In this document: one piece after another, positions 10,637 through 20,376 of the stretch | Layout of the letters: the number at the start of each line of letters is the position of its first letter | Numbering within the stretch: position 1 is the stretch's first letter | Source of the DNA: Syntrophaceae bacterium | Lineage (GTDB): Bacteria > Desulfobacterota > Syntrophia > Syntrophales > Smithellaceae | DNA length: 46,179 nt | Reading direction: 5' to 3' | NCBI GenBank assembly: GCA_003139775.1 | Contig: PLGI01000137.1 | Coordinates: 1 to 46,179, forward strand | Translations under genes and position numbers: made by a program | The notes under the pieces: generated by a model | What the model was told of the DNA's origin: nothing | Seen by the model: only the letters and a program-made list of their open reading frames with translations | The model's database searches: none

Positions 10637-11159
10637 ATGTTTAGCGTTGGGTATTTTTGCAGACGAAAAGCCGCCGCGCGGGATTTGCGGCTTTATCGAC
10701 TGGCGTCTCAACGGCATGATTTCGAGAGAAATTAAGCAAGGAAGAATCAGCGGAGAAATTAAGGAAAAGATAGTTATTCCCTTTCCCCAACGCATTGGCG
10801 CCGAAATGCTGCTTCTTTTTGGTCTTGGAAATAGTTATGATATAAATTACGATAAGATTTATAATGCCGCTTACCTTATTGCGGAAGCTGTCGATGGAAT
10901 GTCTCTGAATAGCTTTGCTTTTGAAATTTGTGGAGAAGACCGCTCCAGCCTCGTCACCGCGAATATCGCGGAAGCGATGGTTACCGGAATTTTTGATTTT
11001 TTATCCGCGGATATAGAAAAAATCGCCAACATGTCTGCCTGTATTGTTACTTCTCCCGCCCATCTTCAGGAAGTATCAGCAGGCATTAAACAATTCAAGA
11101 CCAATGTGAATGATAAGGGCTCTGTGGTTTTTGGCGAATTAGAAAATAGTTTCGCTTGA
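10590..11159 (+). CDS. Stand-alone M17 (leucyl aminopeptidase) N-terminal-domain-like protein
   Basis: EMLLLFGLGNSYDINYDKIYNAAYLIAEAV...IAEAMVTGIFDF resembles the M17 N-terminal domain; no catalytic C-domain; overlaps nusB 3' end in another frame. Confidence 0.6.
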   Translation: MQLTFSTENPDLPKHKCLALGIFADEKPPRGICGFIDWRLNGMISREIKQGRISGEIKEKIVIPFPQRIGAEMLLLFGLGNSYDINYDKIYNAAYLIAEAVDGMSLNSFAFEICGEDRSSLVTANIAEAMVTGIFDFLSADIEKIANMSACIVTSPAHLQEVSAGIKQFKTNVNDKGSVVFGELENSFA

Positions 11160-11292
11160 TACCAATTCGCTTTCTTCGGCTAACTTTATTGGCATCGTCG
11201 TCGGCTTCCTCAACGTATTATTAATACGCCTCGTCGCCTCCTTCTTGCCGCCTCGTTATCCATTGAAATCGAAATGGTATGATACATTCTGC

Positions 11293-11330
11293 AACCATTA
11301 TTTTTCAATAGTCAAAGGCAGATTCGTCCC
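11293..11330. repeat. ~38-bp direct repeat, copy 1
   Basis: aaccattatttttcaatagtcaaaggcagattcgtccc, matching 12040-12078. Confidence 0.85.
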
Positions 11331-11370
11331 TTGTGTTGCCTGAGAACTATTATGGATGATGATTAGGGAG

Positions 11371-12021
11371 TCAGGAACAAAGCGCATACATTTCAGTCGA
11401 GATTTCTGCCGCCTGCTTTACATATTCCTGCAGTTTCCGCGGTGAAATTGTTTGACCCCAGCGATAGATCACCAGTGAATGCTGAAAGCCCTCGATGGTC
11501 CATTTTCCTTTTTGCAGTTTCTGGAAAAATTGAGGATTGGCTTTGGAAAAAGTTTGCATTGCCCATTGCGGGTCGCCGGATGATAAACGAAGCGAGCCCA
11601 TATCTTTCTCGCGTCCCGGGACCTTCAATTCGTCTCCGCAGGTTCTCTGGTTGATCACGTGCGACCAGTCGGACGGCTTCAATTGGAACTTCGGCATCGT
11701 TACTTGCGGGTTCTTCACGATTACCGTGGATTGATAAAACCAGTTTTTCCCGGCCCCGATATAAAGATCGAAAAATCCCGCATCATATCCATTAATCTCT
11801 CCCCGCAAAATTACAAAATATTTGTTGTGGGTAGGATTGATCAGCGGAACCAATACGACCGGCAATATTTCTCCCTGCGCCAGACGATGAAATCCCAACG
11901 ATTTTCCGGCCTCGGTAATGGCTCGCTTGTGCCACTTTTCCCATGATATAATAATTACGATGGTAAGAACGATGAGCCCGATTAATCCGCACATTACGGC
12001 GATGGAGACGCCATTTTTCAT
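11371..12021 (-). CDS. Hypothetical membrane-anchored protein
   Basis: 216 aa ORF with an N-terminal TM helix (VSIAVMCGLIGLIVLTIVIIIS). Confidence 0.6.
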   Translation of the reverse strand: MKNGVSIAVMCGLIGLIVLTIVIIISWEKWHKRAITEAGKSLGFHRLAQGEILPVVLVPLINPTHNKYFVILRGEINGYDAGFFDLYIGAGKNWFYQSTVIVKNPQVTMPKFQLKPSDWSHVINQRTCGDELKVPGREKDMGSLRLSSGDPQWAMQTFSKANPQFFQKLQKGKWTIEGFQHSLVIYRWGQTISPRKLQEYVKQAAEISTEMYALCS

Positions 12022-12039
12022 ATATTAATTTCCTCCGGT

Positions 12040-12078
12040 AACCATTATTTCTCAATAGTCAAAGGCAGACCCGACCCC
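12040..12078. repeat. ~38-bp direct repeat, copy 2
   Basis: aaccattatttctcaatagtcaaaggcagacccgacccc. Confidence 0.85.
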
Positions 12079-12131
12079 CGTTGTTCACTTGCTTTCGAAC
12101 TTATTTGCCGAAACACCAACGGTCGATTGTT

Positions 12132-12386
12132 TTATTTACCCATTCCTACGGCAATCCATGCGGCAAGTGCGCTGAACAACGATGCGATTGCAGAAATGAG
12201 AGCCACTATCCACAGCTTGTGTTCTCTTGCCGACCGTTGTGCTTCAATGAAACGCCGCTGCAATTCGAAATCGGTTGCGCGTGGGCGGTTGCCAGACGAG
12301 CTTTGAGTCCTTGGCTCACCCGTGATGTCGATTCCCAATTCTTGGCATTGTTTTTCGAGATCATCGGCAATTGGCAGTTTCTTCAT
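12132..12386 (-). CDS. Hypothetical small membrane protein
   Basis: 84 aa with C-terminal TM helix LWIVALISAIASLFSALAAWIAVGM. Confidence 0.5.
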   Translation of the reverse strand: MKKLPIADDLEKQCQELGIDITGEPRTQSSSGNRPRATDFELQRRFIEAQRSAREHKLWIVALISAIASLFSALAAWIAVGMGK

Positions 12387-12611
12387 GTTGTGTTTCTCCT
12401 AAATCGAACAATTAATATACGAACGTCGCTTTTTCCGATAAATTTTTTATCAATCTAATACGTGTCGCTTTTCTGCAACCTCAATAATTAATGAACTACC
12501 CCGCAGCAAGCTACGGGGTATCAAAAGCCTCTATAAGGAATAGGCCTTTCGTAGCAAGCTAAGGGGAATTAACCCCAAACAAGATTAAAATAAATCCCGT
12601 ATTGAAAGTTC

Positions 12612-14246
12612 TTATCTGGTCATGGTGTATTTTTGTTCGTCTTTCGGGACGTACCATTTGATGAAGTTGTATTCCAGGCCGATAGGCGCGGGCTCAATGC
12701 CCCGGAAACGATTGTGGGTGATGACCAGAGCATCGGGTACGTAAAGAAAAGTATAGGGTTGATCTTCCGCGAGGATTTCCTGAAAGCGGTCATAATATTT
12801 TTTTCTTTCCTTTTGGTCGAAGGTGCTGCGTCCTTTTACCAGCATTTCGTCCGCTTCCGGATTATTATAGGAAATAAAGTTCAGCTCTTCCGGCTTTGTT
12901 TTGCTGGAGTGCCAGACATCATAAGCATCGGGATCAAGCGGAATAGTCCAACCGAGAATCACGGCATCGAAACGGCGTTTGTTGATAAAGTTCGTCACAA
13001 ATGCCGACCATTCCAGAATTCGTATTTTTACCGTGATGCCGATATCCTTGAGCTGCCGCTGAATGATTTCCACGCATTTCTGCCGCGTCTCATTGCCCTG
13101 ATTGGTGACTATTTCAAAAACAAATGGCTTGCCGTCTTTTTCCAAAACGCCGTCGCTGTTCAATTTTGTCCAGCCTGCCTCACGCAGCAGTTCGCGCGCC
13201 TTTTGCGGGTTGTAATTGTAGTTTTGAACTTTATCATTGTAAGCCCAGCTGCCAGGCTTGTAAGGGCCGGTTGCCGGTTTACCTAAGCCCAGCAGTACGC
13301 CGCTGATAATTTCATCTTTGTTAATGGCATACGAAATTGCCTGCCTCACTCTCTTGTCGGTAAAAAGCGGGTTTTTCAGATTGTAACCAAGATAGGTGTA
13401 AGCAAAGCTGAGATATCGATATTTATTAAAATTATTTTTAAACAAATTGTTTTCTGTCTGCCGTGTGTATTGCAGAGGCGTCAGGCCCATCATGCCGAGG
13501 TTCTGGGCGCGCAACTCCAGAAACATCGTGGCGGTATCGGGAATAATTCGCGTGATCTGTCCATCGATATAGGGCCGTCCTTCAAAATAATCAGGATTGG
13601 ACACAAGAACGATTTTCTGTCCGGCCACCCATTCCTTGAATTTGTAAGGCCCGGTGCCGATAGGATAGCGCGCCAGCGGACTTTTGGTAATATCCTTGCC
13701 CAAAAGTAAATGCCGGGGCAGGATGGAACTGCTCCAGCTGATCAGGGCAGGGGCAAAAGGTTTATCGTAAGTCACCCGGAAAGTATAATCGTCAAGCGCT
13801 TCAGCTTTTTTTACCGCTCTGAAATCTTCCGCGTAAGCTGTGGGTGTTTTCGGATCAACAGTTACCTGATAGGTATAGAGAACATCGGCGGCGGTAAATG
13901 GTTGGCCGTCGTGCCATTTCACGTTCTTGCGCAGATGAAAAGTAATGACCAGACCCTGGGCAGTTATATCCCAGGATTCGGCCAGATCGCCCACAATGTT
14001 CATATCCTTGTCGTATTTGACAAGGCCGTTGTAAACCATTCCGGCAATACTGTGCGAAGACGAATCAGAAGCCAGAAGCGGAATCAAATTGCTGGCGTCG
14101 CCGATTTCGCCTCTGACCAGTATATCTCCATAAGCAGGTTGTTTGGCTGATAAAGGCTGTGCCTTATCTGCCGCGGGCTTTTTATCGCATGCGGTAAAAG
14201 ATATGATGATCAGAGATAAAAAAAATAGATGACTAAATTTGCGCAT
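12612..14246 (-). CDS. ABC transporter peptide-binding lipoprotein (SBP_bac_5 / DppA-like)
   Basis: Lipobox IISFTAC; LAESWDI...FHLRKNVKWHDGQPFTAADVLYTY signature. Confidence 0.92.
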   Translation of the reverse strand: MRKFSHLFFLSLIIISFTACDKKPAADKAQPLSAKQPAYGDILVRGEIGDASNLIPLLASDSSSHSIAGMVYNGLVKYDKDMNIVGDLAESWDITAQGLVITFHLRKNVKWHDGQPFTAADVLYTYQVTVDPKTPTAYAEDFRAVKKAEALDDYTFRVTYDKPFAPALISWSSSILPRHLLLGKDITKSPLARYPIGTGPYKFKEWVAGQKIVLVSNPDYFEGRPYIDGQITRIIPDTATMFLELRAQNLGMMGLTPLQYTRQTENNLFKNNFNKYRYLSFAYTYLGYNLKNPLFTDKRVRQAISYAINKDEIISGVLLGLGKPATGPYKPGSWAYNDKVQNYNYNPQKARELLREAGWTKLNSDGVLEKDGKPFVFEIVTNQGNETRQKCVEIIQRQLKDIGITVKIRILEWSAFVTNFINKRRFDAVILGWTIPLDPDAYDVWHSSKTKPEELNFISYNNPEADEMLVKGRSTFDQKERKKYYDRFQEILAEDQPYTFLYVPDALVITHNRFRGIEPAPIGLEYNFIKWYVPKDEQKYTMTR

Positions 14247-14324
14247 GAAAGTAAATTAGCGCAGTAATCAAACCATTGCAATAAAATTTTTATTGTGAAA
14301 CTCCAATTCCGAAAGCGAATAACC

Positions 14325-14383
14325 TAATACCAAGTTGCTTTCAAATATTAAGATATGAATTTTTGAAAGCTTACTTGGTATTA
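14325..14383. repeat. Long imperfect inverted repeat (TAATACCAAGT-GCTTTCAAA ... TTTGAAAGC-ACTTGGTATTA)
   Basis: Self-complementary arms of about 20 bp read directly. Confidence 0.8.
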
Positions 14384-14401
14384 TGCCAAATCAATCAACT
14401 T

Positions 14402-14482
14402 TAATGAAACTCAGATATTACAAGCGAAGCACGGTAATATCTGTAAGTTGAATTATCCCACATGCGAAGCTTAGTGGGACTA
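14402..14482 (+). repeat. Two-hairpin element (AGATATTAC stem class)
   Basis: TAATGAAACTCAGATATTACaagcgaagcacgGTAATATCTgtaaGTTGAATTATCCCACatgcgaagcttaGTGGGACTA. Confidence 0.88.
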
Positions 14483-14565
14483 TCTTATTGTCTGATACCT
14501 AATTGGTATAAATACCCTGAAGGGCGCCATGGGGTTACTATAGGCGCAGCGGAATTGATAAGTTG

Positions 14566-14633
14566 TAATGAGACTCGCTGAAAACGAACGGAGTGAAGTT
14601 TGAGGCGTTAGTCGAATTATCCCGCGAAGCGGA
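14566..14633 (+). repeat. Two-hairpin element
   Basis: TAATGAGACTCGCTG...GCGTTAGTCGAATTATCCCGCgaaGCGG. Confidence 0.75.
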
Positions 14634-14636
14634 AGG

Positions 14637-14709
14637 TAATGAGACCCAAGCTCTGGAAACAAAGTGCACCGAAGTTTGCAGGTCGAATTATCCCGAATAA
14701 GTGGGATAT
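14637..14709 (+). repeat. Two-hairpin element
   Basis: GTAATGAGACCCAAGCTCtgg...ccGAAGTTTGcagGTCGAATTATCCCgaataagtGGGATA. Confidence 0.75.
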
Positions 14710-14758
14710 AGTAACCAGCAGTTTGCTGCGAAATGTCTCCAAAGCTTGTTTCGGGGTT

Positions 14759-16042
14759 TCATACCCGTGGTTCTCGATCGTGTTGCGTATGCGGATCATT
14801 GTGTTTCTTATGCGGCTTATGGGCTTTGGGAGTTTTCTTTATTTGGCGGCGAACATTATTCTGTTTAAATTTGTCGAAAAATTCTTTTGAGGCAAGATAT
14901 TTATCCGCAAAAGAAACTATGAAGGATTCCTTATGCTTCGGCGGAACCAGCGTGAGGGGCCACATATGTTTTCTGATGATATCTTCTTCGATATCATTCA
15001 AAATAAAATGTTTTTTGGCATTGGCGATGGCGATTTTGGGATGTTCGATGCCGTGGAATTTTTCCGCAGGAAGGTCCGGAACGTCATGATTCCTCCAGTC
15101 GTACAGGAAAAAATCATGAAGGAGCGCCCCGCGGGCGGCGGATTGATAATCGAGCTTCAGAAACTTGCATGCCCTGTAGGAGAAATAAGACACATCCATA
15201 ACGTGATCGTAAATTGAAGAATTATGATGTTGATGCAGTTTGAGTTTCATGAATTCATCATGCGTGTAAATATCTTTAGTTATATCGTAAAATTCATCTT
15301 CAAATGGCTTCCGTCCCTCCATGTTCAACCTGATCTTACTAAGAATAGATTTTAAAAACGTGCTAATCCTGTTCTTGATCTCCATGTCGATGTTGTTATC
15401 GATATACCTTCTCAGATTGGGGTACGCGGAGCGGAGCCGTTTAAAGGAACTAAATATCTTCTCAATTTCAGCGTCACTCAGATTAAAATATTCAGAATAC
15501 AGATACGAGATCTTTCTCCTGAAAGCGGTAATCGTGGCGATAGAAAAAACGAAGTCCGTCACGCCATAAATTAGGAGTACAATGGAAATAACGCGTAGAA
15601 ATGATCCGTCTTGCGCCTGCACATGCCGTAAAACAGCCGGATGGATAAAGGTGATGAATATCAGAGCCAGGGCTGTCCAGCACAGTGAAAAAAGCAGAGA
15701 GACTCTTCCATGTATATTAAATCTGCTGTCTGAATAGTCCCACAATTTTAATTTGAATACTTTTTCGAAAATGAAGCCTGTGAAATATTCGGTTAAGGTC
15801 AAAACAATGCCGTACACGATCAGCTTGATTGGCAGTGGCCAGGGATGGATCAGAAATGTCAGAATGATGATGAAAGCAGCCCCGAACCCATAGATGGAAA
15901 TGAACGGCCCATATAAAAAACCGGGGTTGATAAATTGGCGTTCGGAGATGGACCTGTATACGGCTTCTATGATCCACCCCATGAACGAGTAGATTGCAAA
16001 AAGGACGATAGCTTGGGATATGCTTATATTATCAAATATCAT
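14759..16042 (-). CDS. CmpB-like putative ABC-transporter permease membrane domain fused to an HD domain
   Basis: N-term FAIYSFMGWIIEAVYRSISERQFINPGFLYGPFISIYGFGA; C-term HQHHNSSIYDHVMDVSYFSYRACKFL...ARGALLHDFFLYDW. Confidence 0.8.
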   Translation of the reverse strand: MIFDNISISQAIVLFAIYSFMGWIIEAVYRSISERQFINPGFLYGPFISIYGFGAAFIIILTFLIHPWPLPIKLIVYGIVLTLTEYFTGFIFEKVFKLKLWDYSDSRFNIHGRVSLLFSLCWTALALIFITFIHPAVLRHVQAQDGSFLRVISIVLLIYGVTDFVFSIATITAFRRKISYLYSEYFNLSDAEIEKIFSSFKRLRSAYPNLRRYIDNNIDMEIKNRISTFLKSILSKIRLNMEGRKPFEDEFYDITKDIYTHDEFMKLKLHQHHNSSIYDHVMDVSYFSYRACKFLKLDYQSAARGALLHDFFLYDWRNHDVPDLPAEKFHGIEHPKIAIANAKKHFILNDIEEDIIRKHMWPLTLVPPKHKESFIVSFADKYLASKEFFDKFKQNNVRRQIKKTPKAHKPHKKHNDPHTQHDREPRV

Positions 16043-16346
16043 TATGATATCTTCATCACATTTTAAGAATTTAAAATCAATGTCTTGTCTTTAACTTGAA
16101 ATTTAGCATTCTGAGTGCATAATATATAATTAATTAAACGGATTGGATGTAGTGTCTATAATATTAGTGACCAGTTGTCAATGAATCTCTATTATTATGT
16201 GCTTCCTACACATTTTGTTTTTTTTATTGACAAGAAAGGAATGTCCATACATAATACTAAACCGCAGTAAGTAATTAACATAAACTGGATCATTCATTAT
16301 TACGTAAAAGCATAAAATGGTTAATGATAAGGAGGCGAGGCAAAAG

Positions 16347-18131
16347 ATGACTATGGCAAATATCACTATTAATGGCCAGAAAATCAGCACAAAGGCGGGA
16401 ATTACTGTTCTGCAAGCCGCAAGGGAAGCGGGCATTGATATCCCCACTCTTTGTGACCATCCCGCGCTGTCTGCGGTTGGGGCTTGCCGAATGTGTATCG
16501 TAGAAATAAAAGGGCAACGTGCTTTGCAGACTTCATGTACATTTCCTGTAACCGAGGGAATGGAAATACAGACAGATTCCAAAATGGTGACTGATGCCCG
16601 CAAGCTGGTTCTGGATATGATCTTTTCGGAAAGAAATCATTTTTGTCCATATTGTGAAATGAGCGGCAGTTGCGAGTTGCAGGATCTCGGCTACCGTTAT
16701 CGTGTTGATCACTGGGTTTTCTCCACTTATACGAAAGCTTTTCCACTGGATGCCACACATAAATATTATCTGATGGAACACAACAGGTGTGTTCTTTGCG
16801 GAAGATGTATTCGTGCCTGCGATGAGCTTGTGGCCAATCACACTTTGGGTTTAGGGCAGCGCGGAAGCGAGAGTATGGTTCGCGCGGATGCTAATATTCT
16901 GCTTGGTGAATCTTCCTGTATTTCCTGCGGCACCTGTACTCAGGTTTGTCCAACGGGAGCTCTGTTTTATAAAAGAAGCGCTTTTATGGGCAAAGACAGC
17001 CTGACGACAAAAGTAAAAAGCACGTGCAATCAGTGCGGCATCGGCTGTGGTACGGAAGTTGTGACACGCGGCGGAAATGTTCTGGGTATTCTGGGCGACT
17101 GGGATGCTCCGGTTAATAAAGGGCTGCTTTGCAAAATGGGCCGCTTTGAACCCTTATATGATAGCCGCCGGAGACTTACCGCACCTCTTCTACGCACTAA
17201 AGGGAAGCTCAAAGAAATAAGCTGGGAAGAAGCAATCCAGACTCTGGCAAAACAAATTAACACAGTCAAGGCTTCCGAAATAGGTGTGCTTTCCGGCAGC
17301 TATTCTTCAAATGAGGCCCTGTATTTAATTAAAAAATTATTCAATGAGAAATTGCAAGTCTCCAATATCGGCCTGACCAATGCTGTGGCTCCCAGGATTT
17401 TCGACAAAGGTCAGAGCAAGTTGGAAGATATTACTAAAAGCGATATTATTCTTGTTGCCGGATCCGATCCTTTAAACGACCAGCCGGTTGCTTCATTCAT
17501 CATCAAACGGGCGGTAGACAAAGGCGCAAGACTGATTGTGGTTGATGATAAGATAAATGGTTTGGCGCCGTTTGCCTTCATGAATGTCGATATGGCTGGT
17601 ATAAGCAAAGCCGTTGAAGTTACCAAAAGAGCCAATAATCCGTTTATTCTCTATGGCGCCGGGATTACCAAAACTGCCATAGCTGAGCTCAAGAAACTAA
17701 AAGATAAAGCAAACTACATTATAGTTGAATCAGGCGTCAACACTGTAGCCGCCGCGGCGTTAGGATTAAATAACGGTTATAATCCGGCCGGCCTCAAACT
17801 TTTATATGTCTTGATGGGTGAGCAAAATTATGAAGGCGCTGATTTGTTCAAGGGAGTTCCTAAAAATGCGTTTATCGTGGTACAGGCAAGTTACTTGTCG
17901 CCTCTCACAGAATGGGCGGATCTGGTGTTGCCTGCGGCAATCTGGTCGGAACAAAACAGCAACCTGACCAATATCGAAGGAAGGATACAGAAGATCAATA
18001 AAGCGGTGGAACCTGCCGGAGAGGCTAAACCGGACTGGGAAGCATTGCAATTATTATCCGCAGAACTGGGCAAGAATATTGCCGTGTCTATAGATAAAGT
18101 TTCAGCCGAAGTGATGAAGTCACTTAAATGA
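16347..18131 (+). CDS. HoxU/NuoG-like iron-sulfur subunit with C-terminal molybdopterin-oxidoreductase-like region
   Basis: [2Fe-2S] CDHPALSAVGACRMCIVEI, His-ligated HFCPYCEMSGSC, two 4Fe-4S motifs (CVLCGRCIRAC; CISCGTCTQVC), then STCNQCGIGC; GGAGG ribosome-binding site before ATG 16347. Confidence 0.88.
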   Translation: MTMANITINGQKISTKAGITVLQAAREAGIDIPTLCDHPALSAVGACRMCIVEIKGQRALQTSCTFPVTEGMEIQTDSKMVTDARKLVLDMIFSERNHFCPYCEMSGSCELQDLGYRYRVDHWVFSTYTKAFPLDATHKYYLMEHNRCVLCGRCIRACDELVANHTLGLGQRGSESMVRADANILLGESSCISCGTCTQVCPTGALFYKRSAFMGKDSLTTKVKSTCNQCGIGCGTEVVTRGGNVLGILGDWDAPVNKGLLCKMGRFEPLYDSRRRLTAPLLRTKGKLKEISWEEAIQTLAKQINTVKASEIGVLSGSYSSNEALYLIKKLFNEKLQVSNIGLTNAVAPRIFDKGQSKLEDITKSDIILVAGSDPLNDQPVASFIIKRAVDKGARLIVVDDKINGLAPFAFMNVDMAGISKAVEVTKRANNPFILYGAGITKTAIAELKKLKDKANYIIVESGVNTVAAAALGLNNGYNPAGLKLLYVLMGEQNYEGADLFKGVPKNAFIVVQASYLSPLTEWADLVLPAAIWSEQNSNLTNIEGRIQKINKAVEPAGEAKPDWEALQLLSAELGKNIAVSIDKVSAEVMKSLK

Positions 18132-18144
18132 AAGGAGACCCCGG

Positions 18145-18690
18145 ATGGCAAAAGTCAGGATAGCGACAGACTGGTTGGCAGGCTGCGCAGGATGTCATAT
18201 GTCGTTACTGGATATTGATGAGCGTATTGTAAAACTGTCGGAATTGGTTGAATTTACATCGAGCCCGATTACAGATCTTAAGCATCCGCCTAAAGAAGGC
18301 GTAACTGTGGGTATTCTGGAAGGAGCTATCTGCAACACTCACAATATCGAAGTCGCCAAGCAAATGCGTGAACGCTGCGATATCCTCATTGCAGTTGGCG
18401 ACTGCGCAACATTCGGCGGTATTCCGGCCATGCGTAATCTGGTGGGTACTGATGCGGCCTTAAAGCGCGCGTATATTGAAACGGAAAGCACTGTTGATGG
18501 AGTTATTCCGGATTCCGATGAGTTGGGAAAGCCTTTGGATATGGTTGTTGGAGTAGATAAAGTGGTCAAGGTTGATCTGTTCATTCCGGGTTGTCCGCCG
18601 AGAGCGGATGCATTTTATTATGCATTAACAGAGTTGCTTGCGGGACGCACGCCGGTAATTTTGCCGCCCGAATTATTTACATACGATTAG
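18145..18690 (+). CDS. hoxY: [NiFe]-hydrogenase small subunit (HoxY-like)
   Basis: DWLAGCAGCHMSLLDIDE, VGDCATFGGIPAMRN, IPGCPPRADA cluster ligands. Confidence 0.9.
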   Translation: MAKVRIATDWLAGCAGCHMSLLDIDERIVKLSELVEFTSSPITDLKHPPKEGVTVGILEGAICNTHNIEVAKQMRERCDILIAVGDCATFGGIPAMRNLVGTDAALKRAYIETESTVDGVIPDSDELGKPLDMVVGVDKVVKVDLFIPGCPPRADAFYYALTELLAGRTPVILPPELFTYD

Positions 18691-18703
18691 AGGAGAAACT
18701 TTT

Positions 18704-20131
18704 ATGGGTCGGAAGATAACTATTGAGCCTGTAACACGTATTGAAGGTCATGGACGTGTAACAATACATCTGGATGATCAAGGCGTTGTGGAACAAACTT
18801 TTTTCCACGTTGATGAATTCCGTGGTTTGGAAAAATTCTGCGAAGGCCGTCCGTATTATGAAATGCCGCAAATTACACAGCGCATATGCGGAATCTGCCC
18901 GATCAGCCATCATCTGGCAGCTTCCAAGGCCTGTGATGCTGTTGCTCGTGTGGAGCCTACGCGCACCGCCAAGCTACTGCGCGAATTGATGCACATGGGA
19001 CAGACAGTTCAGTCACATGGCATGCATTTTTTCCATCTGGCAGCGCCGGATCTTCTGTTTGGCTTTGATTCTGATCCAGCAACACGCAATGTTTTCCGGA
19101 TAATAAAAGAAAATCCCAAGCTGGCGCTGAAAGCCGTTAACATGCGCCGCTATGGTCAGCAGATAATAGAGAGGCTAGGCGGAAAACGCATTCATGCTAA
19201 TTTTTCGGTTGCCGGCGGAGTCAATGCTCCATTGACTGAAGAAAATCGTAAAGCCATGGCATCGGAGCTAAAGGCCATGACCGCGATAGCTCAGGAAGCG
19301 ATCAGTATTGCCAAAGGCTGGCTCGAAGCCAATAAGGAAACTGCGGCGACCTTTGCCTCTTTCCCCTCCAGTTACATGGGGCTGGTGGATGCGGAAGGTG
19401 GACTTCAGCTGTATGACGGTGAAATTCGCGTAAAAGGCGCGCAAGGCAATTTTCTGGCTCAGTTTAAACCGGAGCACTATCTGTCTTTTATTGCCGAGCA
19501 TGTCGAGCCGTGGTCATTTTTGAAGCATCCTTATCTGCGTAAGATGGGCTTTCCCCAGGGCTTCTATCGAGTCGGGCCATTGGGCAGACTGAATGTCATC
19601 GATAAAATCGGCACACCGCTGGCTCAGGAAGAATTCAAGTTGTTCAAACAAATCAATGGCGGACTGCCTATAGAGGGTTCTCTGTATTATCACTACGCGC
19701 GGATGATTGAGGCTCTTTATGGTGTGGAACGCATTGGCCAGTTGCTGGATGATCCGGATATTATGTCCACTAATGTTCGCAATTATCCGCCGCTTTCGAA
19801 TGTTCCCGGTCAGGGAGTGGGCGTTGTTGAAGCGCCTCGCGGAACGCTGTTTCATGACTACAGCACAGATGAAAACGGTGTTTTGACCAGAGTTAATCTC
19901 ATTGTGGCTACAGGCAACAACAATTGGGCCATGCACACAGCCGCAGGCGTTGTCGCTAAGGCTTATGTTGACGGCACAAAGCTGACTGAAGGAATGTTGA
20001 ACAGAGTGGAGGCGGCTATTCGCTGCTATGATCCCTGTTTGTCTTGTTCCACGCATGCCATTGGCAAAATGCCGCTGGAAATTACATTGATCGCTGCTGA
20101 TGGCACTGTTCTTGACCGCATCAGCCGTTAG
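18704..20131 (+). CDS. hoxH: [NiFe]-hydrogenase large subunit (HoxH-like, group 3)
   Basis: RICGICPISHH (L1) and DPCLSCSTHAIG (L2) Ni-ligand motifs. Confidence 0.93.
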   Translation: MGRKITIEPVTRIEGHGRVTIHLDDQGVVEQTFFHVDEFRGLEKFCEGRPYYEMPQITQRICGICPISHHLAASKACDAVARVEPTRTAKLLRELMHMGQTVQSHGMHFFHLAAPDLLFGFDSDPATRNVFRIIKENPKLALKAVNMRRYGQQIIERLGGKRIHANFSVAGGVNAPLTEENRKAMASELKAMTAIAQEAISIAKGWLEANKETAATFASFPSSYMGLVDAEGGLQLYDGEIRVKGAQGNFLAQFKPEHYLSFIAEHVEPWSFLKHPYLRKMGFPQGFYRVGPLGRLNVIDKIGTPLAQEEFKLFKQINGGLPIEGSLYYHYARMIEALYGVERIGQLLDDPDIMSTNVRNYPPLSNVPGQGVGVVEAPRGTLFHDYSTDENGVLTRVNLIVATGNNNWAMHTAAGVVAKAYVDGTKLTEGMLNRVEAAIRCYDPCLSCSTHAIGKMPLEITLIAADGTVLDRISR

Positions 20132-20228
20132 TGTAGGCACACATAATCATTCAGGCGGATAGGTGTAATGCTTATCCCAATTCTAAATCAAAGGGAACCC
20201 CAGCGAATGCCGGGCGCTATTTTTTCTA

Positions 20229-20338
20229 CCTAGCCCCGCTGAAGCGGGACAGTTCAACTAACGAATTCCAGTTCACTGCGTAACTGTAATTCGAGTTTCA
20301 CTGCCGCATCAATATCATCTTTGATTTAAAATGGTATT
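20229..20338. repeat. Long direct repeat copy 1 containing an inverted two-hairpin element (AACTG/CAGTT class)
   Basis: ~110 bp near-identical to 22862-22972. Confidence 0.92.
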
Positions 20339-20376
20339 CCTAGCCTGTTTTTTCTGAGAAATAATCTGGAAAAGAA

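Noticed and set aside
16050-16346. Sigma-54 or Fnr-type promoter for the hydrogenase operon
   Set aside because: AT-rich divergent intergenic region is likely to hold promoters, but no clear consensus site could be identified by reading.
18704-20131. Possible selenocysteine hydrogenase because of the nearby selC candidate
   Set aside because: HoxH carries Cys at all four Ni ligand positions (RICGIC, DPCLSC) and the frame has no internal TGA; no selenoprotein was found in the window.
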